Assembly: GCA_964563155.1 (NCBI GenBank)
Contig: CAZLVL010000005.1
Coordinates: forward strand, 1 to 64,000
Source: DUPQ01 sp964563155
Lineage (GTDB): Bacteria > Bacillota > Clostridia > DUPQ01
DNA length: 64,000 nucleotides
Direction of reading: 5' to 3'
In this document: positions 1 to 9,064 of the stretch, one piece after another
Position numbering within the stretch: position 1 is the first letter of the stretch
How the letters are laid out: every line of letters starts with the position of its first letter
The notes under the pieces: model-generated
The model's input: only the letters and a program-made list of their open reading frames with translations
The model's database searches: none
What the model was told of the DNA's origin: nothing
Made by a program: the position numbers and the translations under genes

Positions 1-60
1 ATCAAAATCCTTAGCTTGGATGGGCTGAAACACAAACTAATTAACACTACCGATTAAGTC

Positions 61-165
61 CTTCTTTTTTTTCTCTATCTCTTTCCTCTTTTCTCTCTTC
101 CCTTTTCTCTTTTCCCTTTTCTCTATCTCTTTTCTCTTTCCTCTTTTCTCTCTTTCTTCTTTTTC
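61..165. repeat. 105-nt polypyrimidine tract with internal duplication
   Basis: Of 105 bases only two are purines (A at 77 and 125); the tract ends with the A at 166. An imperfect copy of the segment around 71-99 recurs around 119-156, so it looks like a slipped or duplicated CT-rich block. It lies upstream of the first gene, ahead of its TATAAT at 205-210. The purine strand could form triplex or other non-B DNA. No gene or known protein-binding motif is seen in it. Confidence 0.8.
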
Positions 166-243
166 ATCTCAATATACTAAACAAGACCATATCCTTAGCT
201 ATGATATAATTAAAGAGAAAGAAAAAAAAAGAAGGTGTTAACA

Positions 244-1917
244 TTGATTATAGGTATAGATATGGGTGGGACCCATATTGATGGTGTAGTACTAAAAGAT
301 TACAAACTCATAAAAATAGTTAAAAAACCTATTGATACTAAAGACCGCTTCTTATCTATTTGGCAGTGTTTAGAAGATCTTCTTTTTGATTTACCCATAA
401 AAGAGATAAAAAGAATAAATTTAAGTACTACCATATCTACCAATGCAATTGTAGAAGATAAGCTAGAAAAGGTAGCCATGGTTCTAGAATCAGGCCCTGG
501 CCTAGATTCTTCTTTTTTAGCCTGTGGGCAAGAAAACTTCTTTATAAGTGGCTACATTGACCACAGAGGCCATGAGGTTGAGGGCTTAGATACAAAGGAA
601 TTAAAAGCCATAGGAAAAGACCTAGAAGAAAAGGGCCATAAATACTATGGAATAGTTGGAAAGTTCTCTACTAGAAATCCTCAACATGAAGAAGAGATTC
701 AAAAACTTCTAAATCATACTAATGTTAAATACATGTCTTTAGGCCATAGGATGTCAGGTAACTTAAACTATCCTAGAAGAGTATGGACCAGTTATTTAAA
801 CTCAGCTGTTTATAAAAGTTTTAAAGACTTTGCAGATAGTATTGAAAAAGCTATAAAAAGTAAAAATATTAAAGCCCCTATATATATCCTAAAAGCAGAT
901 GGTGGGACTATGGATTTAAAATCTGCTAAAAATCTTCCAGTAGAAAGCATTTTATCAGGCCCTGCTGCCTCTTTTATGGGAATAAAGGCCCACTTTGAAG
1001 AAGAAGATGAAGATTGTCTCTATATTGACATTGGTGGTACCACAACAGATATCTTCTTTTTAGCTGATGGACAACCTCTTTTTCAGCCTCAGGGTATAGA
1101 TATTGGAGACTACAAGACACAAATAAGGGCTCTTTATTCTAAATCTATAGGCTTAGGTGGAGATAGTGTAGTTCAGGTTAAAGATAATAAGCTTAAAATT
1201 GGACCACAAAGACTAGGCCCTGCCTATGCTTTTAATGGCCCCTCACCTACGCCTACAGATGCAATGATTTATTTGGGCTTAATGGAAGGAAATATGGATA
1301 GAGCAAGTGAGGCTATGAAGAAAATCGGACAAGAAGTTGATTTAACCCCAAAAGAAGTATCAATTAGAATCTTAGAAGATATGGCTAAAAGTATTAAAGA
1401 TACTGTAGACCAAGCCCTAGACCACATAAATAGTCAACCTGTATACACTGTAAAAGAAGTCTTAGAAGATAAAAAGGTTATACCTAAAAAGATCTACATG
1501 ATTGGAGGTCCCGCTAAGGTAATGGCACCCTACCTAGAAGAGGCCTTTAGCTTAAAATGCCACTACCCTAAAACCTATGCTGTAGCAAACGCCATAGGAG
1601 CTGGCTTATCTCAAGTTACTAAAGAACTGAATCTTTTAGCTGATAGTGCTCAAGGCTTTTTGCAAATACCTGAAATGGGTATAAGAAAGAATATTTCTTC
1701 ACGATTTAATTTAGAAGAAGCTAAGAAAATTGCTTTAGAAAGTTTAAAAGAAGTTGCTAAAGATATGGGAGTTGATGAAGATTTAGACTATCAAATAATT
1801 GAGGCTAATAGCTTTAATATGGTCCGTGGCTTTTATACTACCGGTAAGAATATTAGGGTTAAGGCTCAAATAATGCCAAAACTCATAAGTAGATTGGAGG
1901 ATGATTTTAGTGATTAA
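244..1917 (+). CDS. Hydantoinase A/oxoprolinase family ATPase-like protein
   Basis: This is a HyuA-type member of the actin/hexokinase ATPase fold, the family that drives ATP-dependent opening of lactam or hydantoin rings and also supplies acetone-carboxylase-type subunits. The phosphate-binding loops are visible as IGIDMGGTHID at the N-terminus and IDIGGTTTDI near residue 264. A frame-open GTG lies at 235, but a GAAGGTG ribosome-binding site at 231-237 stands six bases before TTG 244, which is the better start. A TATAAT box lies at 205-210. There is no HyuB partner next to it; instead the next gene overlaps it and encodes a deacetylase-fold amidohydrolase. The substrate cannot be predicted. 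Confidence 0.85.
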   Translation: MIIGIDMGGTHIDGVVLKDYKLIKIVKKPIDTKDRFLSIWQCLEDLLFDLPIKEIKRINLSTTISTNAIVEDKLEKVAMVLESGPGLDSSFLACGQENFFISGYIDHRGHEVEGLDTKELKAIGKDLEEKGHKYYGIVGKFSTRNPQHEEEIQKLLNHTNVKYMSLGHRMSGNLNYPRRVWTSYLNSAVYKSFKDFADSIEKAIKSKNIKAPIYILKADGGTMDLKSAKNLPVESILSGPAASFMGIKAHFEEEDEDCLYIDIGGTTTDIFFLADGQPLFQPQGIDIGDYKTQIRALYSKSIGLGGDSVVQVKDNKLKIGPQRLGPAYAFNGPSPTPTDAMIYLGLMEGNMDRASEAMKKIGQEVDLTPKEVSIRILEDMAKSIKDTVDQALDHINSQPVYTVKEVLEDKKVIPKKIYMIGGPAKVMAPYLEEAFSLKCHYPKTYAVANAIGAGLSQVTKELNLLADSAQGFLQIPEMGIRKNISSRFNLEEAKKIALESLKEVAKDMGVDEDLDYQIIEANSFNMVRGFYTTGKNIRVKAQIMPKLISRLEDDFSD

Positions 1918-3220
1918 GGCAAAAAACAAATTAGGTTTAGTCTTTTTCCCAGCCTATGACTGGGCCATAAGTCCAAGCCATCCTGAAAGAGAAGAAAGAC
2001 TCCTCTACACTCAAGATCAAATCTTTGAAGAAGGTATACAAGACATTGAAGGTATTAAGCTGTATAAGCCTAAAATAGCTGAAATAAAGGATGTGGAAAG
2101 AGTACATTTTTGTGTACCCACTGTAAAAGATTTAGTTACCCAATCTCATTTAGTATCTGTTGGTGGTGCTGTTAGGGCTATGGAAGCCCTAATGGAAAAG
2201 GAAGTTGATAGATCCTTTGCCCTTATTAGACCTCCAGGACACCATGCCCATAAGATGGTATACGGGGATAGGGGCTTTTGTATAGTTAATATGGAAGCCA
2301 TAATGGTTGAAAGATTAAGACAAGTTTATGGGGATCTTAAAGTAGTAATAATTGATTCAGATTGTCACCATGGAGATGGAACACAAGACATTTACTGGAA
2401 TGATAAAGACACCCTATTTATCTCTTTTCACCAAGATGGAAGAACCCTTTATCCTGGTACTGGCTCAATTGATGAATTCGGTGGACCTTCAGCCTATGGC
2501 TATAACATTAATATTCCCCTTCCTCCAGAAACAGGAGATGAAGGTATCCTTTATGTGCTAAATAATGTAGTTATGCCAATTTTAGATCAGTACAAGCCAG
2601 ATTTAATAATAAATTCAGCAGGTCAAGATAACCACTATAGTGATCCCATAACCAATATGAGATTTACTACCCAAGGTTATGCCAAACTTAACGAAATATT
2701 AAAACCAGATATAGCTGTTTTAGAAGGAGGCTACTCCATAGAAGGTGCCCTTCCCTATGTTAATTTAGGAATTATCCTAGCTATGGCAGGTCTAGACTAC
2801 TCTCAGGTGAAAGAACCTGACTATAATCCTAAAAACCTGAAGCAGCCCCAAGAAATTACTGACTACATTAAAAGAATCTCAAGCTTGGTATATAACAAGT
2901 GGGAAAATAGAGATGAACTAGCTCAAAAAGAATTTAAGGGGCTAACTCAACTTGTTGAAGAAAGACAAATCTACTATGACACAGATAACATACTAGATAG
3001 GCAAAAAAGAAGTTATAATCTTTGTAAAAAATGTCCAGGACTGGAAGTAATTACTTCTAAAAGCAGTAATGGCTACCATGTCTTAGCCCTTACCATACCT
3101 AGAAAGGCCTGCCAGTCCTGTATAGATGAAGGATATGAAAGGTACAAGAATGAAGCTATAGGAAGGTTTTCCAACATATATCTACAAGATAGGGTTAATG
3201 ATTCTTATCACTATAAGTAA
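1910..3220 (+). CDS. Histone deacetylase family amidohydrolase with C-terminal zinc-ribbon-like tail
   Basis: The arginase/deacetylase fold of class II HDACs, acetylpolyamine amidohydrolases and AcuC is shown by RPPGHHAH (paired active-site histidines), DSDCHHGDGTQ (metal ligands D-x-H) and FHQDGRTLYPGTG. The family removes acyl groups from amines using a metal ion. After the roughly 310-residue catalytic domain there is an extra tail of about 120 residues ending with CKKC and CQSC pairs 26 residues apart, which look like a zinc ribbon. ATG 1901 directly abuts the GGAGG at 1896-1900, so GTG 1910, nine bases away, is the likelier start; it overlaps the end of the HyuA-like gene, implying coupled translation. 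The natural substrate is unknown. Confidence 0.85.
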   Translation: MIKAKNKLGLVFFPAYDWAISPSHPEREERLLYTQDQIFEEGIQDIEGIKLYKPKIAEIKDVERVHFCVPTVKDLVTQSHLVSVGGAVRAMEALMEKEVDRSFALIRPPGHHAHKMVYGDRGFCIVNMEAIMVERLRQVYGDLKVVIIDSDCHHGDGTQDIYWNDKDTLFISFHQDGRTLYPGTGSIDEFGGPSAYGYNINIPLPPETGDEGILYVLNNVVMPILDQYKPDLIINSAGQDNHYSDPITNMRFTTQGYAKLNEILKPDIAVLEGGYSIEGALPYVNLGIILAMAGLDYSQVKEPDYNPKNLKQPQEITDYIKRISSLVYNKWENRDELAQKEFKGLTQLVEERQIYYDTDNILDRQKRSYNLCKKCPGLEVITSKSSNGYHVLALTIPRKACQSCIDEGYERYKNEAIGRFSNIYLQDRVNDSYHYK

Positions 3221-3225
3221 TATAA

Positions 3226-4539
3226 TCAATTGCCCTCTACCAATTTAATCCTTAATGGTTCCACTAGATATGTAGTTGATGGTAAATCTCTTTTAAGTAT
3301 AATAATCCCACTTTCTGGATAAACCGTTGAAATGTTGGTTATTACCAAATCTTCTTTAGTATGCATCTCAATATTATCCAAACTATAGTGATTACCAATA
3401 CTATCAGAGTACCTAAAGTCAAAGCTACTACCCATACCCTTATCTACCAACAGGCTTGAAAAAGTCAATATAGCCTTATCTTCATCTTTTACAACAGAAA
3501 TAAGGTCTAGTCCTTCTACAAGTGGATTCATAGTCTTTTTATCCAAATTAACACTTATATATTCCTCATCCTTATTCAACAGAGAAAGGCCTGAAATCTG
3601 CAATATTTGCTCTTTGGGCTTGGAAAAGTAATTTGACTCAATATATACTGTCATTTTAGAATCAGTAAAAGCTGTTCCTCTTTTATTAAATTCATATACA
3701 TCTTTTTCTTCTCCATCTTCCAAAAGACTCATTTCAAACCCCTTTATTAAGGCTGAGTTTTCTTCAGGAAAAGAAAAATTCACTTCTATTCCACTGGGAT
3801 ATACATACATATTATCTAAAACAATTTCTTGACCCAAAAGATTAAAGATCTCATCTATTTCATACACCTTAGGATCTGCAAAGTCTTCTAATTCCAAGGA
3901 AAACTCAAAAATCCCAGCTTGCTTATCCCCTATATTCAGTTGAAACTCCATATCCATAGACTTAGGTAGGCTAATATCTACAAACTGGTAGTGACATTTT
4001 ACAAACCCATAGTTTTCTTCTATCTCATTAAGGTATATGGGTTGGGATTTATAGAAATAGCCTAAAATAGTCTCTCCTGTCTTAGGATCCTTAATGCTAT
4101 TAAGCCAAATATCAATCCATTCATCAAAATTCTCCAAAAGGTCCTCTTCTACTTGGAAGAATAATACTAAATTTCTTTGGTCTGCTATTAAATATGGTAG
4201 ATATAAGCTATTATCTCCATCTTTAGCTAGTAAATTCACCTCTTGTACATAGTCGTTTTTAATTGCTAGGCTTAAGCTTTTATCAAATCTTACAAATTCT
4301 GCTAACTTACCTATAAGTGGCAAATCCATAACTGTATTAGCAAAAGAAACATTTATGTTTACAAATAGAACAAACAAAAAAGATGCAGCAACAAGAGCAA
4401 GACCACTAGCAAAGGCTCCTTTTTTCCTTCTTTGCCATGCAACTCTTTTGCTCAAATTCATTTCAATATCCCCAAGTCCTTTAGGATAATCTGTAGATTC
4501 TTTTATTAATTTCATCCATTTTTCATTATTATTCATCAT
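3226..4539 (-). CDS. DUF4179-type membrane protein, probable anti-sigma partner
   Basis: A 437-residue protein with a short charged cytoplasmic N-terminus of about 38 residues, one membrane segment at roughly residues 40-67, and a large beta-rich extracytoplasmic part. This architecture matches DUF4179 proteins, which are generally encoded beside ECF sigma factors and are thought to act as membrane-bound anti-sigma factors. The start overlaps the preceding sigma-factor gene by 11 bases, so the two are translationally coupled. The 3' end faces the HDAC gene tail to tail with only five bases between the stop codons. Its signal is unknown. Confidence 0.75.
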   Translation of the reverse strand: MMNNNEKWMKLIKESTDYPKGLGDIEMNLSKRVAWQRRKKGAFASGLALVAASFLFVLFVNINVSFANTVMDLPLIGKLAEFVRFDKSLSLAIKNDYVQEVNLLAKDGDNSLYLPYLIADQRNLVLFFQVEEDLLENFDEWIDIWLNSIKDPKTGETILGYFYKSQPIYLNEIEENYGFVKCHYQFVDISLPKSMDMEFQLNIGDKQAGIFEFSLELEDFADPKVYEIDEIFNLLGQEIVLDNMYVYPSGIEVNFSFPEENSALIKGFEMSLLEDGEEKDVYEFNKRGTAFTDSKMTVYIESNYFSKPKEQILQISGLSLLNKDEEYISVNLDKKTMNPLVEGLDLISVVKDEDKAILTFSSLLVDKGMGSSFDFRYSDSIGNHYSLDNIEMHTKEDLVITNISTVYPESGIIILKRDLPSTTYLVEPLRIKLVEGN

Positions 4540-5029
4540 AGCTAACTCCTTCTTCTAAAGACAGTTCAACCTTTAATTCATCTAAGGCTCTTTTGGTTCG
4601 TGTAGATACTGTACCTGGGGGAATATCCAGAATTTGGGCTGTTTGTGAAATAGTAAAACCTCCGAAATACCTTAAGACAATAACTTTTTTCAAATCTTCA
4701 TCCAGCCTATCAATTGCTATTTTTAAATGAATTGAGTCATCTTCAAAGTCTTCACCTTCTTCTGGTATGACATCAAAAACAATTTCCCTTTTCTTTCTTC
4801 TAAGAATCTTTAAGCATTCATTGATTAGTATTCTTACCAACCAGGTTTTTAAGTATTTTTTCTCTTTTAAACTTTTCAAATGTATAAATCCTAGATAAAT
4901 AGCCTCATCCACTGCGTCCAGTGAAGTAACTGAATCATGAAGGTATCCAAAAGCAATCCTATAGAGCATTTCCTTGTTACCAGATACAAATTCCAAATAT
5001 TCATCCTTTTTAATTTTTACATTGTTCAT
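4529..5029 (-). CDS. ECF-type sigma-70 family RNA polymerase sigma factor
   Basis: At 166 residues this is the size of an ECF sigma factor. Region 2 is visible around residues 18-80 (MLYRIAFGYLHD, then KTWLVRILINECLKILRRKK) and region 4 around residues 108-155 (VIVLRYFGGFTISQTAQIL, then PPGTVSTRTKRAL, the -35-recognising helix-turn-helix). ECF factors redirect RNA polymerase in response to envelope signals and are held inactive by a cognate membrane anti-sigma factor, here the overlapping downstream DUF4179 gene. An AAGGGA ribosome-binding site precedes ATG 5029. The pair probably autoregulates, but I could not identify a convincing ECF promoter in the leader. Confidence 0.88.
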   Translation of the reverse strand: MNNVKIKKDEYLEFVSGNKEMLYRIAFGYLHDSVTSLDAVDEAIYLGFIHLKSLKEKKYLKTWLVRILINECLKILRRKKREIVFDVIPEEGEDFEDDSIHLKIAIDRLDEDLKKVIVLRYFGGFTISQTAQILDIPPGTVSTRTKRALDELKVELSLEEGVSYDE

Positions 5030-5403
5030 ACATTCCCTTTTTTCACTCTTTCTAGATTAATCTAAGGTCTAGGCTTCATAAAACCTAAATTTCAAACCTT
5101 TACTTCCTTCTACCTATTAGAGTAAGTTGTTAGCTGTTTTCATTTCATAATCTGATTATATTTAAAATAATAACTATTTCCCTTAAATTCTTTAATTTTT
5201 CAGTAAAACCTCTTTAAGATAAAAGCATCCCTAACAGAAAAACCCCATACCATAATAGATATAGGGATATAGCTTAAGCTTATTTCTTCTTCTATTCTTT
5301 ATTTAACTTTATTATATTACTATTTTTTACTATTCTTTTTACTATTCTTTTTACTATTCTTGTTACTATTCTTTTGCTATTCTACTTGCCACTCCATTAA
5401 CTA
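5030..5403. other. Gene-free stretch with a 12-bp tandem repeat
   Basis: This 374-base gap carries the upstream region of the sigma-factor gene and the downstream region of the next minus-strand gene. No gene or RNA motif was recognised. Between about 5318 and 5382 a TACTATTCTTTT unit is repeated five to six times with small changes, in a very T-rich setting. The repeats are too short and have no unique spacers, so they are not a CRISPR array. Confidence 0.6.
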
Positions 5404-6297
5404 CTAAACTACTTTCTTCTTTTTCCTTCTTCTAACAAAAAAGATTATTAGAAATAGTATTACTAGAATTATGAGGATAAAGGGAGAAAACATTAAAAGA
5501 GTCATAAGAAGATAGGGGCTTCTAAAGGTGCTAAAGATATTTTGAAACCAGTTTTCATCAATAGTTATAAATAAATCTTCTTTAGGTAAGGTATCTGAAA
5601 CATATTGGTAGGTTTGTTTACCTAGCTTTTTAAAGTTTAAATTACTCTTCTTTACAATTGGCATATCATTATCAAGATACAAATTAATGGTTAGATTTTC
5701 AAAACCTTTCCACATGTTAGCAGGTAGAAGATAATATTCTATGCGGCCAACTTTTGCATTGAAATCATAATCAGGATAGCCTCCAAGGCTGTAGGTATAT
5801 GAAACTACTACATCATATTCTTCATTGGGACCAAAATCCATTTTAAAACTTATTGTATCAACAGTTTGCTTCTCATAAATACTTCCAATGTCATCATTGG
5901 AAAGTACAGCATATTGCCAGTCTTTTTTCTCTATTTGAGTTTCATAATTCAAGGCATAACTCTCGACTAAAAAGGAAAGATTCTTATCCTTAGCCCTTAC
6001 TGTAACCCCACTATTATCAATATTAGGAGATAAAAACATGGATTGTGTGGAAACACTCTCATTGCTCGTATTCTTCATCCTGTAGCTAGCAACTATATCT
6101 GCTTTAGATCCTTTTACAGTAATGTCTAATACTTCTGAAATAACAGATATTGTGTCATTTTGTTCAAAGGTTATGGAAGAGCCCACATCAGCTTCTTTAG
6201 GTGCTGCCATATTTGCTAAACCTATACTAGGAATAAGCAAGACAAATAGTAAGATAATTATAAAGACAATATTATTTTTTTTCATTGAAACACACAT
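5404..6297 (-). CDS. Membrane-anchored extracytoplasmic protein of unknown function
   Basis: Not recognised. The protein starts with a signal-peptide-like segment (residues 5-30, ending near GLANMAAPKEAD), has about 225 residues of beta-rich extracytoplasmic sequence, and ends with one membrane helix followed by a basic tail RRRKKKK, so it should be anchored with its bulk outside. The ECF sigma/anti-sigma pair lies next to it, but a 374-base gap separates them and co-regulation is only a guess. Either ATG at 6297 or ATG at 6285 could start translation; neither has a clear Shine-Dalgarno sequence. Confidence 0.6.
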   Translation of the reverse strand: MCVSMKKNNIVFIIILLFVLLIPSIGLANMAAPKEADVGSSITFEQNDTISVISEVLDITVKGSKADIVASYRMKNTSNESVSTQSMFLSPNIDNSGVTVRAKDKNLSFLVESYALNYETQIEKKDWQYAVLSNDDIGSIYEKQTVDTISFKMDFGPNEEYDVVVSYTYSLGGYPDYDFNAKVGRIEYYLLPANMWKGFENLTINLYLDNDMPIVKKSNLNFKKLGKQTYQYVSDTLPKEDLFITIDENWFQNIFSTFRSPYLLMTLLMFSPFILIILVILFLIIFFVRRRKKKKVV

Positions 6298-6431
6298 AAT
6301 CCAAGAAACTTACAAGGTAATTGGATTTTCCTTCCTACTAAATCATATCATACTTGCAAAGATATGTATAAAGCATGTCTTTTGATTTGGATTTAACTAA
6401 TTATAAAACTAATTTACAATGCTGATTTTTT

Positions 6432-7028
6432 CTAAACATTATCCTCTATAAAATGCTGGTCATATTTATTCCAATATTTCAAATAGGTCCTATCTTTACC
6501 ATCAAAATTCAATTGGTACATTCTAAAAGTAACAGGTATATTTTTAGGTTGCCATAGCTCAATATAGGAGTATTTATACTCCATACCTAGCTTTTTCATT
6601 ATTGCACCACTTTGGGGATTGTTTATATCATGGGTAGCTGTAATGTATGGATAACCTGCATTTTTAATCCTCTCAACTAGAGCTTTTGCAGCTTCACTAA
6701 TAATCTTTTGATTCCAATACTCTTTTTTAAGAGCATATCCAAAATCATTACTATCATCATTAGAAAGCCAAATATATCCAATAGCTATATTATCTTGCTT
6801 TAGACAAAGTGCATATCGATAGCCAGATAGATTTTTGTAAGTATCAGTAAACTTTTCTTTTAAAAAGACTTTTGCTTCATCTAAGTTTTTAAGGACAAAC
6901 CAAGGCAGATAAGTATTTACCTCTGTATCTTTCAATAATTCAAATAAGGCTAAAGCATCTGAATGCTCAAATTTTCTTAAGACCAGTCTATTGGTATAAA
7001 TTGTTGGTGAGTTTTCTTTAATGATCAA
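6432..7028 (-). CDS. GNAT family N-acetyltransferase (RimJ/RimL-like)
   Basis: A 198-residue protein with the N-terminal pattern of the RimJ/RimL acetyltransferase group (IYTNRLVLRKFEHSDALALFELL) and a later GYALKKEYWNQKIISEAAKAL segment typical of the acetyl-CoA-binding region, followed by NPQSGAIMKKLGME. Such enzymes transfer acetyl from acetyl-CoA to an amine; the acceptor cannot be inferred. The start is a TTG at 7028, 17 bases after the cysK stop, with a weak ribosome-binding site; no alternative in-frame ATG exists near the N-terminus, so it is probably co-transcribed with cysK. Confidence 0.8.
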   Translation of the reverse strand: MIIKENSPTIYTNRLVLRKFEHSDALALFELLKDTEVNTYLPWFVLKNLDEAKVFLKEKFTDTYKNLSGYRYALCLKQDNIAIGYIWLSNDDSNDFGYALKKEYWNQKIISEAAKALVERIKNAGYPYITATHDINNPQSGAIMKKLGMEYKYSYIELWQPKNIPVTFRMYQLNFDGKDRTYLKYWNKYDQHFIEDNV

Positions 7029-7045
7029 TTACATTCACATATGCT

Positions 7046-7990
7046 CTATTGATCCTTCTTCTCAAACAAGGGGGTAGATAAATACCTCTCACCTGTATCA
7101 GGAAGAATAAGGACAATCTTTTTATCCTTGTTTTCTTCTTTTTTAGCCAGCTCTACAGCAGCACAAATAGCAGCTCCTGATGAAACACCACACAAAATGC
7201 CCTCTGTCCTAGCCCCTATATTGGCCCATTTATAGGCGTCTTCTGTTTTTATAGCTAATATCCTATTTACTAGGCTTAAGTCCATAATATTGGGTATAAA
7301 GCCTGCTCCTATGCCTGCTATGCCGTGTTTAGAAGGTTCATGACCTGAAAGAACCTGGGATTCAAAGGGTTCCACTGCAACTATTTCTACATCTTTTCCC
7401 ATTTTCTTAAAATATCTAGCACAGCCTGTAATGGTACCACCGGTTCCAACCCCTGCAACAAAGATATCTAAATCCCCTTCCATATCTTCAAATATTTCTT
7501 TACCTGTGGTGTTTTCATGGATTAAGGGATTGTAGGGATTTTCAAACTGCCATACTTTAAAGGCATCTTCAAATTCCATGGCCTTTTCTATGGAGCCCTT
7601 CATACCTCTTGAGCCTTCGGTTAGAATAACCTTTGCTCCAAAGGCTTCTAGTATCATTACTCTTTCTTTACTAACGCTTTCAGGCATACAAATAATTAGT
7701 TCATAATCTAGTCTGGCACAAATCATGGCTAAGGCTATTCCAGTATTGCCACTGGTTGCTTCAACTATGCTTATCTTTCTACCCTCTTCAAGATATCTTA
7801 TATATCTTTCATCTTGTTTCAGGCTCTCTACTAAAGAATAGGCGGTTCTGTCCTTTACAGAACCTGCAGGGTTGAAGCTTTCTATTTTAGCAAATAGTCT
7901 TGCTTTAAGATTGTATTTTTCTTCTATAGCCTTTAGTTCAACCAAGGGAGTCTTCCCTATGAGTTCTAAAATGTGATTATAAACTGTCAT
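7046..7990 (-). CDS. cysK: Cysteine synthase A (O-acetylserine sulfhydrylase)
   Basis: A PLP enzyme that makes cysteine from O-acetylserine and sulfide. At 314 residues it has the usual length. ESFNPAGSVKDRTAY near residue 38 holds the PLP lysine, EATSGNTGIALA the substrate-binding loop, and GVGTGGTITG the phosphate-binding glycine loop. The start overlaps the end of mnmA by 14 bases, so translation is coupled to that of the tRNA thiolase. That places cysteine supply beside a sulfur-using tRNA modification enzyme. Assignment to cystathionine beta-synthase is less likely because there is no CBS or long N-terminal domain. Confidence 0.93.
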   Translation of the reverse strand: MTVYNHILELIGKTPLVELKAIEEKYNLKARLFAKIESFNPAGSVKDRTAYSLVESLKQDERYIRYLEEGRKISIVEATSGNTGIALAMICARLDYELIICMPESVSKERVMILEAFGAKVILTEGSRGMKGSIEKAMEFEDAFKVWQFENPYNPLIHENTTGKEIFEDMEGDLDIFVAGVGTGGTITGCARYFKKMGKDVEIVAVEPFESQVLSGHEPSKHGIAGIGAGFIPNIMDLSLVNRILAIKTEDAYKWANIGARTEGILCGVSSGAAICAAVELAKKEENKDKKIVLILPDTGERYLSTPLFEKKDQ

Positions 7991-9035
7991 GTATTATACC
8001 TCCGCCTAATAAAGAATCTTCTTGATAAAAGACAGCCGACTGTCCATTTACAGCTGCTCTTACAGGGGATAAAAAGTCCACCTTTATTTTATCAGCTTGT
8101 TTGTATATTATAGCATCGGTTTCTTTCATTGTATTACGTATTTTAACCTTAACAGGTGTGGGAGAATCTAAATCATCTACCATTATTAAGTTGACTTTAT
8201 CCACCAAGATACTAGATGTAAATAGGTCTTGTTCATCACCTAAAATTACCTTGTTCTTTTTTGCATCCTTTTTTATTACATACATCCTTTTATTAAAGCC
8301 CTTACCCAGTCCTCTTCTTTGGCCTGGTGTGTAGTGAATGTGATGGCTTCCCTGGCCCAGTGGATTACCTTGCATATCTTCAAAGGTACAGTGGTCAAAA
8401 ACATCCTTTTGGGTTCTTTTTATAAAGTCTGTATAGTCCATTTCTTTTATGAAACAGATGTCTTGAGAATCTTTTTTTTCTGAGACCTCCAAGCCTAAAT
8501 CCTTGGCAATGCTTCTAACCTCTTCTTTTTCCACATTCCATAGGGGCAAAATTATTCTAGATAATTGTTTTTGGGTCAGTCTATAGAGAAAATAGGATTG
8601 ATCCTTGTTTAAATCTTTAGCCTTTTTTAATATATACCTATCACTTTTATTATCATAAAGGACTTGAGAATAATGACCTGTGGCTACAAAGTCAATTTTT
8701 TCCTTATCTGCCTTATCAATTAGGTTTTTAAACTTAAAAATCTGGTTACAAAGAACACAAGGATTGGGAATCTCTCCTTTTAGATAAGAGTCCACAAAAT
8801 ATGAGGTAACATCATTGTTGAATTCCTTAGTAAGATTCTCAACAAACAAGGGTATTTCTAATTTATCACAAATCTTTTGAGCTTCTTTAGCTGCTTCTAT
8901 TTGGTTATCAGAAAGGACAAAGGTTATGCCATATACATCATAGCCTTGTAATTTTAAGAGGTAACTTGTTACAGCTGAATCTACCCCTCCAGACATGCCA
9001 ACCAATACTTTTTTCTTCACTTTATTTTCACTCAT
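7977..9035 (-). CDS. mnmA: tRNA-specific 2-thiouridylase MnmA
   Basis: This PP-loop enzyme adenylates U34 of Lys, Glu and Gln tRNAs and replaces its oxygen with sulfur. The P-loop SGGVDSAV is at residues 15-22. The two catalytic cysteines appear in PNPCVLCN (near residue 102) and KKDSQDICF (near residue 196), and the C-terminal beta-barrel is present, giving a full-length 352-residue protein. It is followed by cysK with a 14-base overlap instead of the more common iscS/nifS neighbour. A GGAAG ribosome-binding site precedes ATG 9035. Confidence 0.95.
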   Translation of the reverse strand: MSENKVKKKVLVGMSGGVDSAVTSYLLKLQGYDVYGITFVLSDNQIEAAKEAQKICDKLEIPLFVENLTKEFNNDVTSYFVDSYLKGEIPNPCVLCNQIFKFKNLIDKADKEKIDFVATGHYSQVLYDNKSDRYILKKAKDLNKDQSYFLYRLTQKQLSRIILPLWNVEKEEVRSIAKDLGLEVSEKKDSQDICFIKEMDYTDFIKRTQKDVFDHCTFEDMQGNPLGQGSHHIHYTPGQRRGLGKGFNKRMYVIKKDAKKNKVILGDEQDLFTSSILVDKVNLIMVDDLDSPTPVKVKIRNTMKETDAIIYKQADKIKVDFLSPVRAAVNGQSAVFYQEDSLLGGGIIHDSL

Positions 9036-9064
9036 TTTTTTCTTCCAATCTGCCTGTCAATATC

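Noticed and set aside
2352..2561. A plus-strand frame inside the deacetylase gene
   Set aside because: It is a shifted frame of a well-supported gene with no own ribosome-binding site.
5318..5382. Short repeats resembling a CRISPR array
   Set aside because: Units are 12 bases with no spacers of unique sequence and no cas gene in the window.
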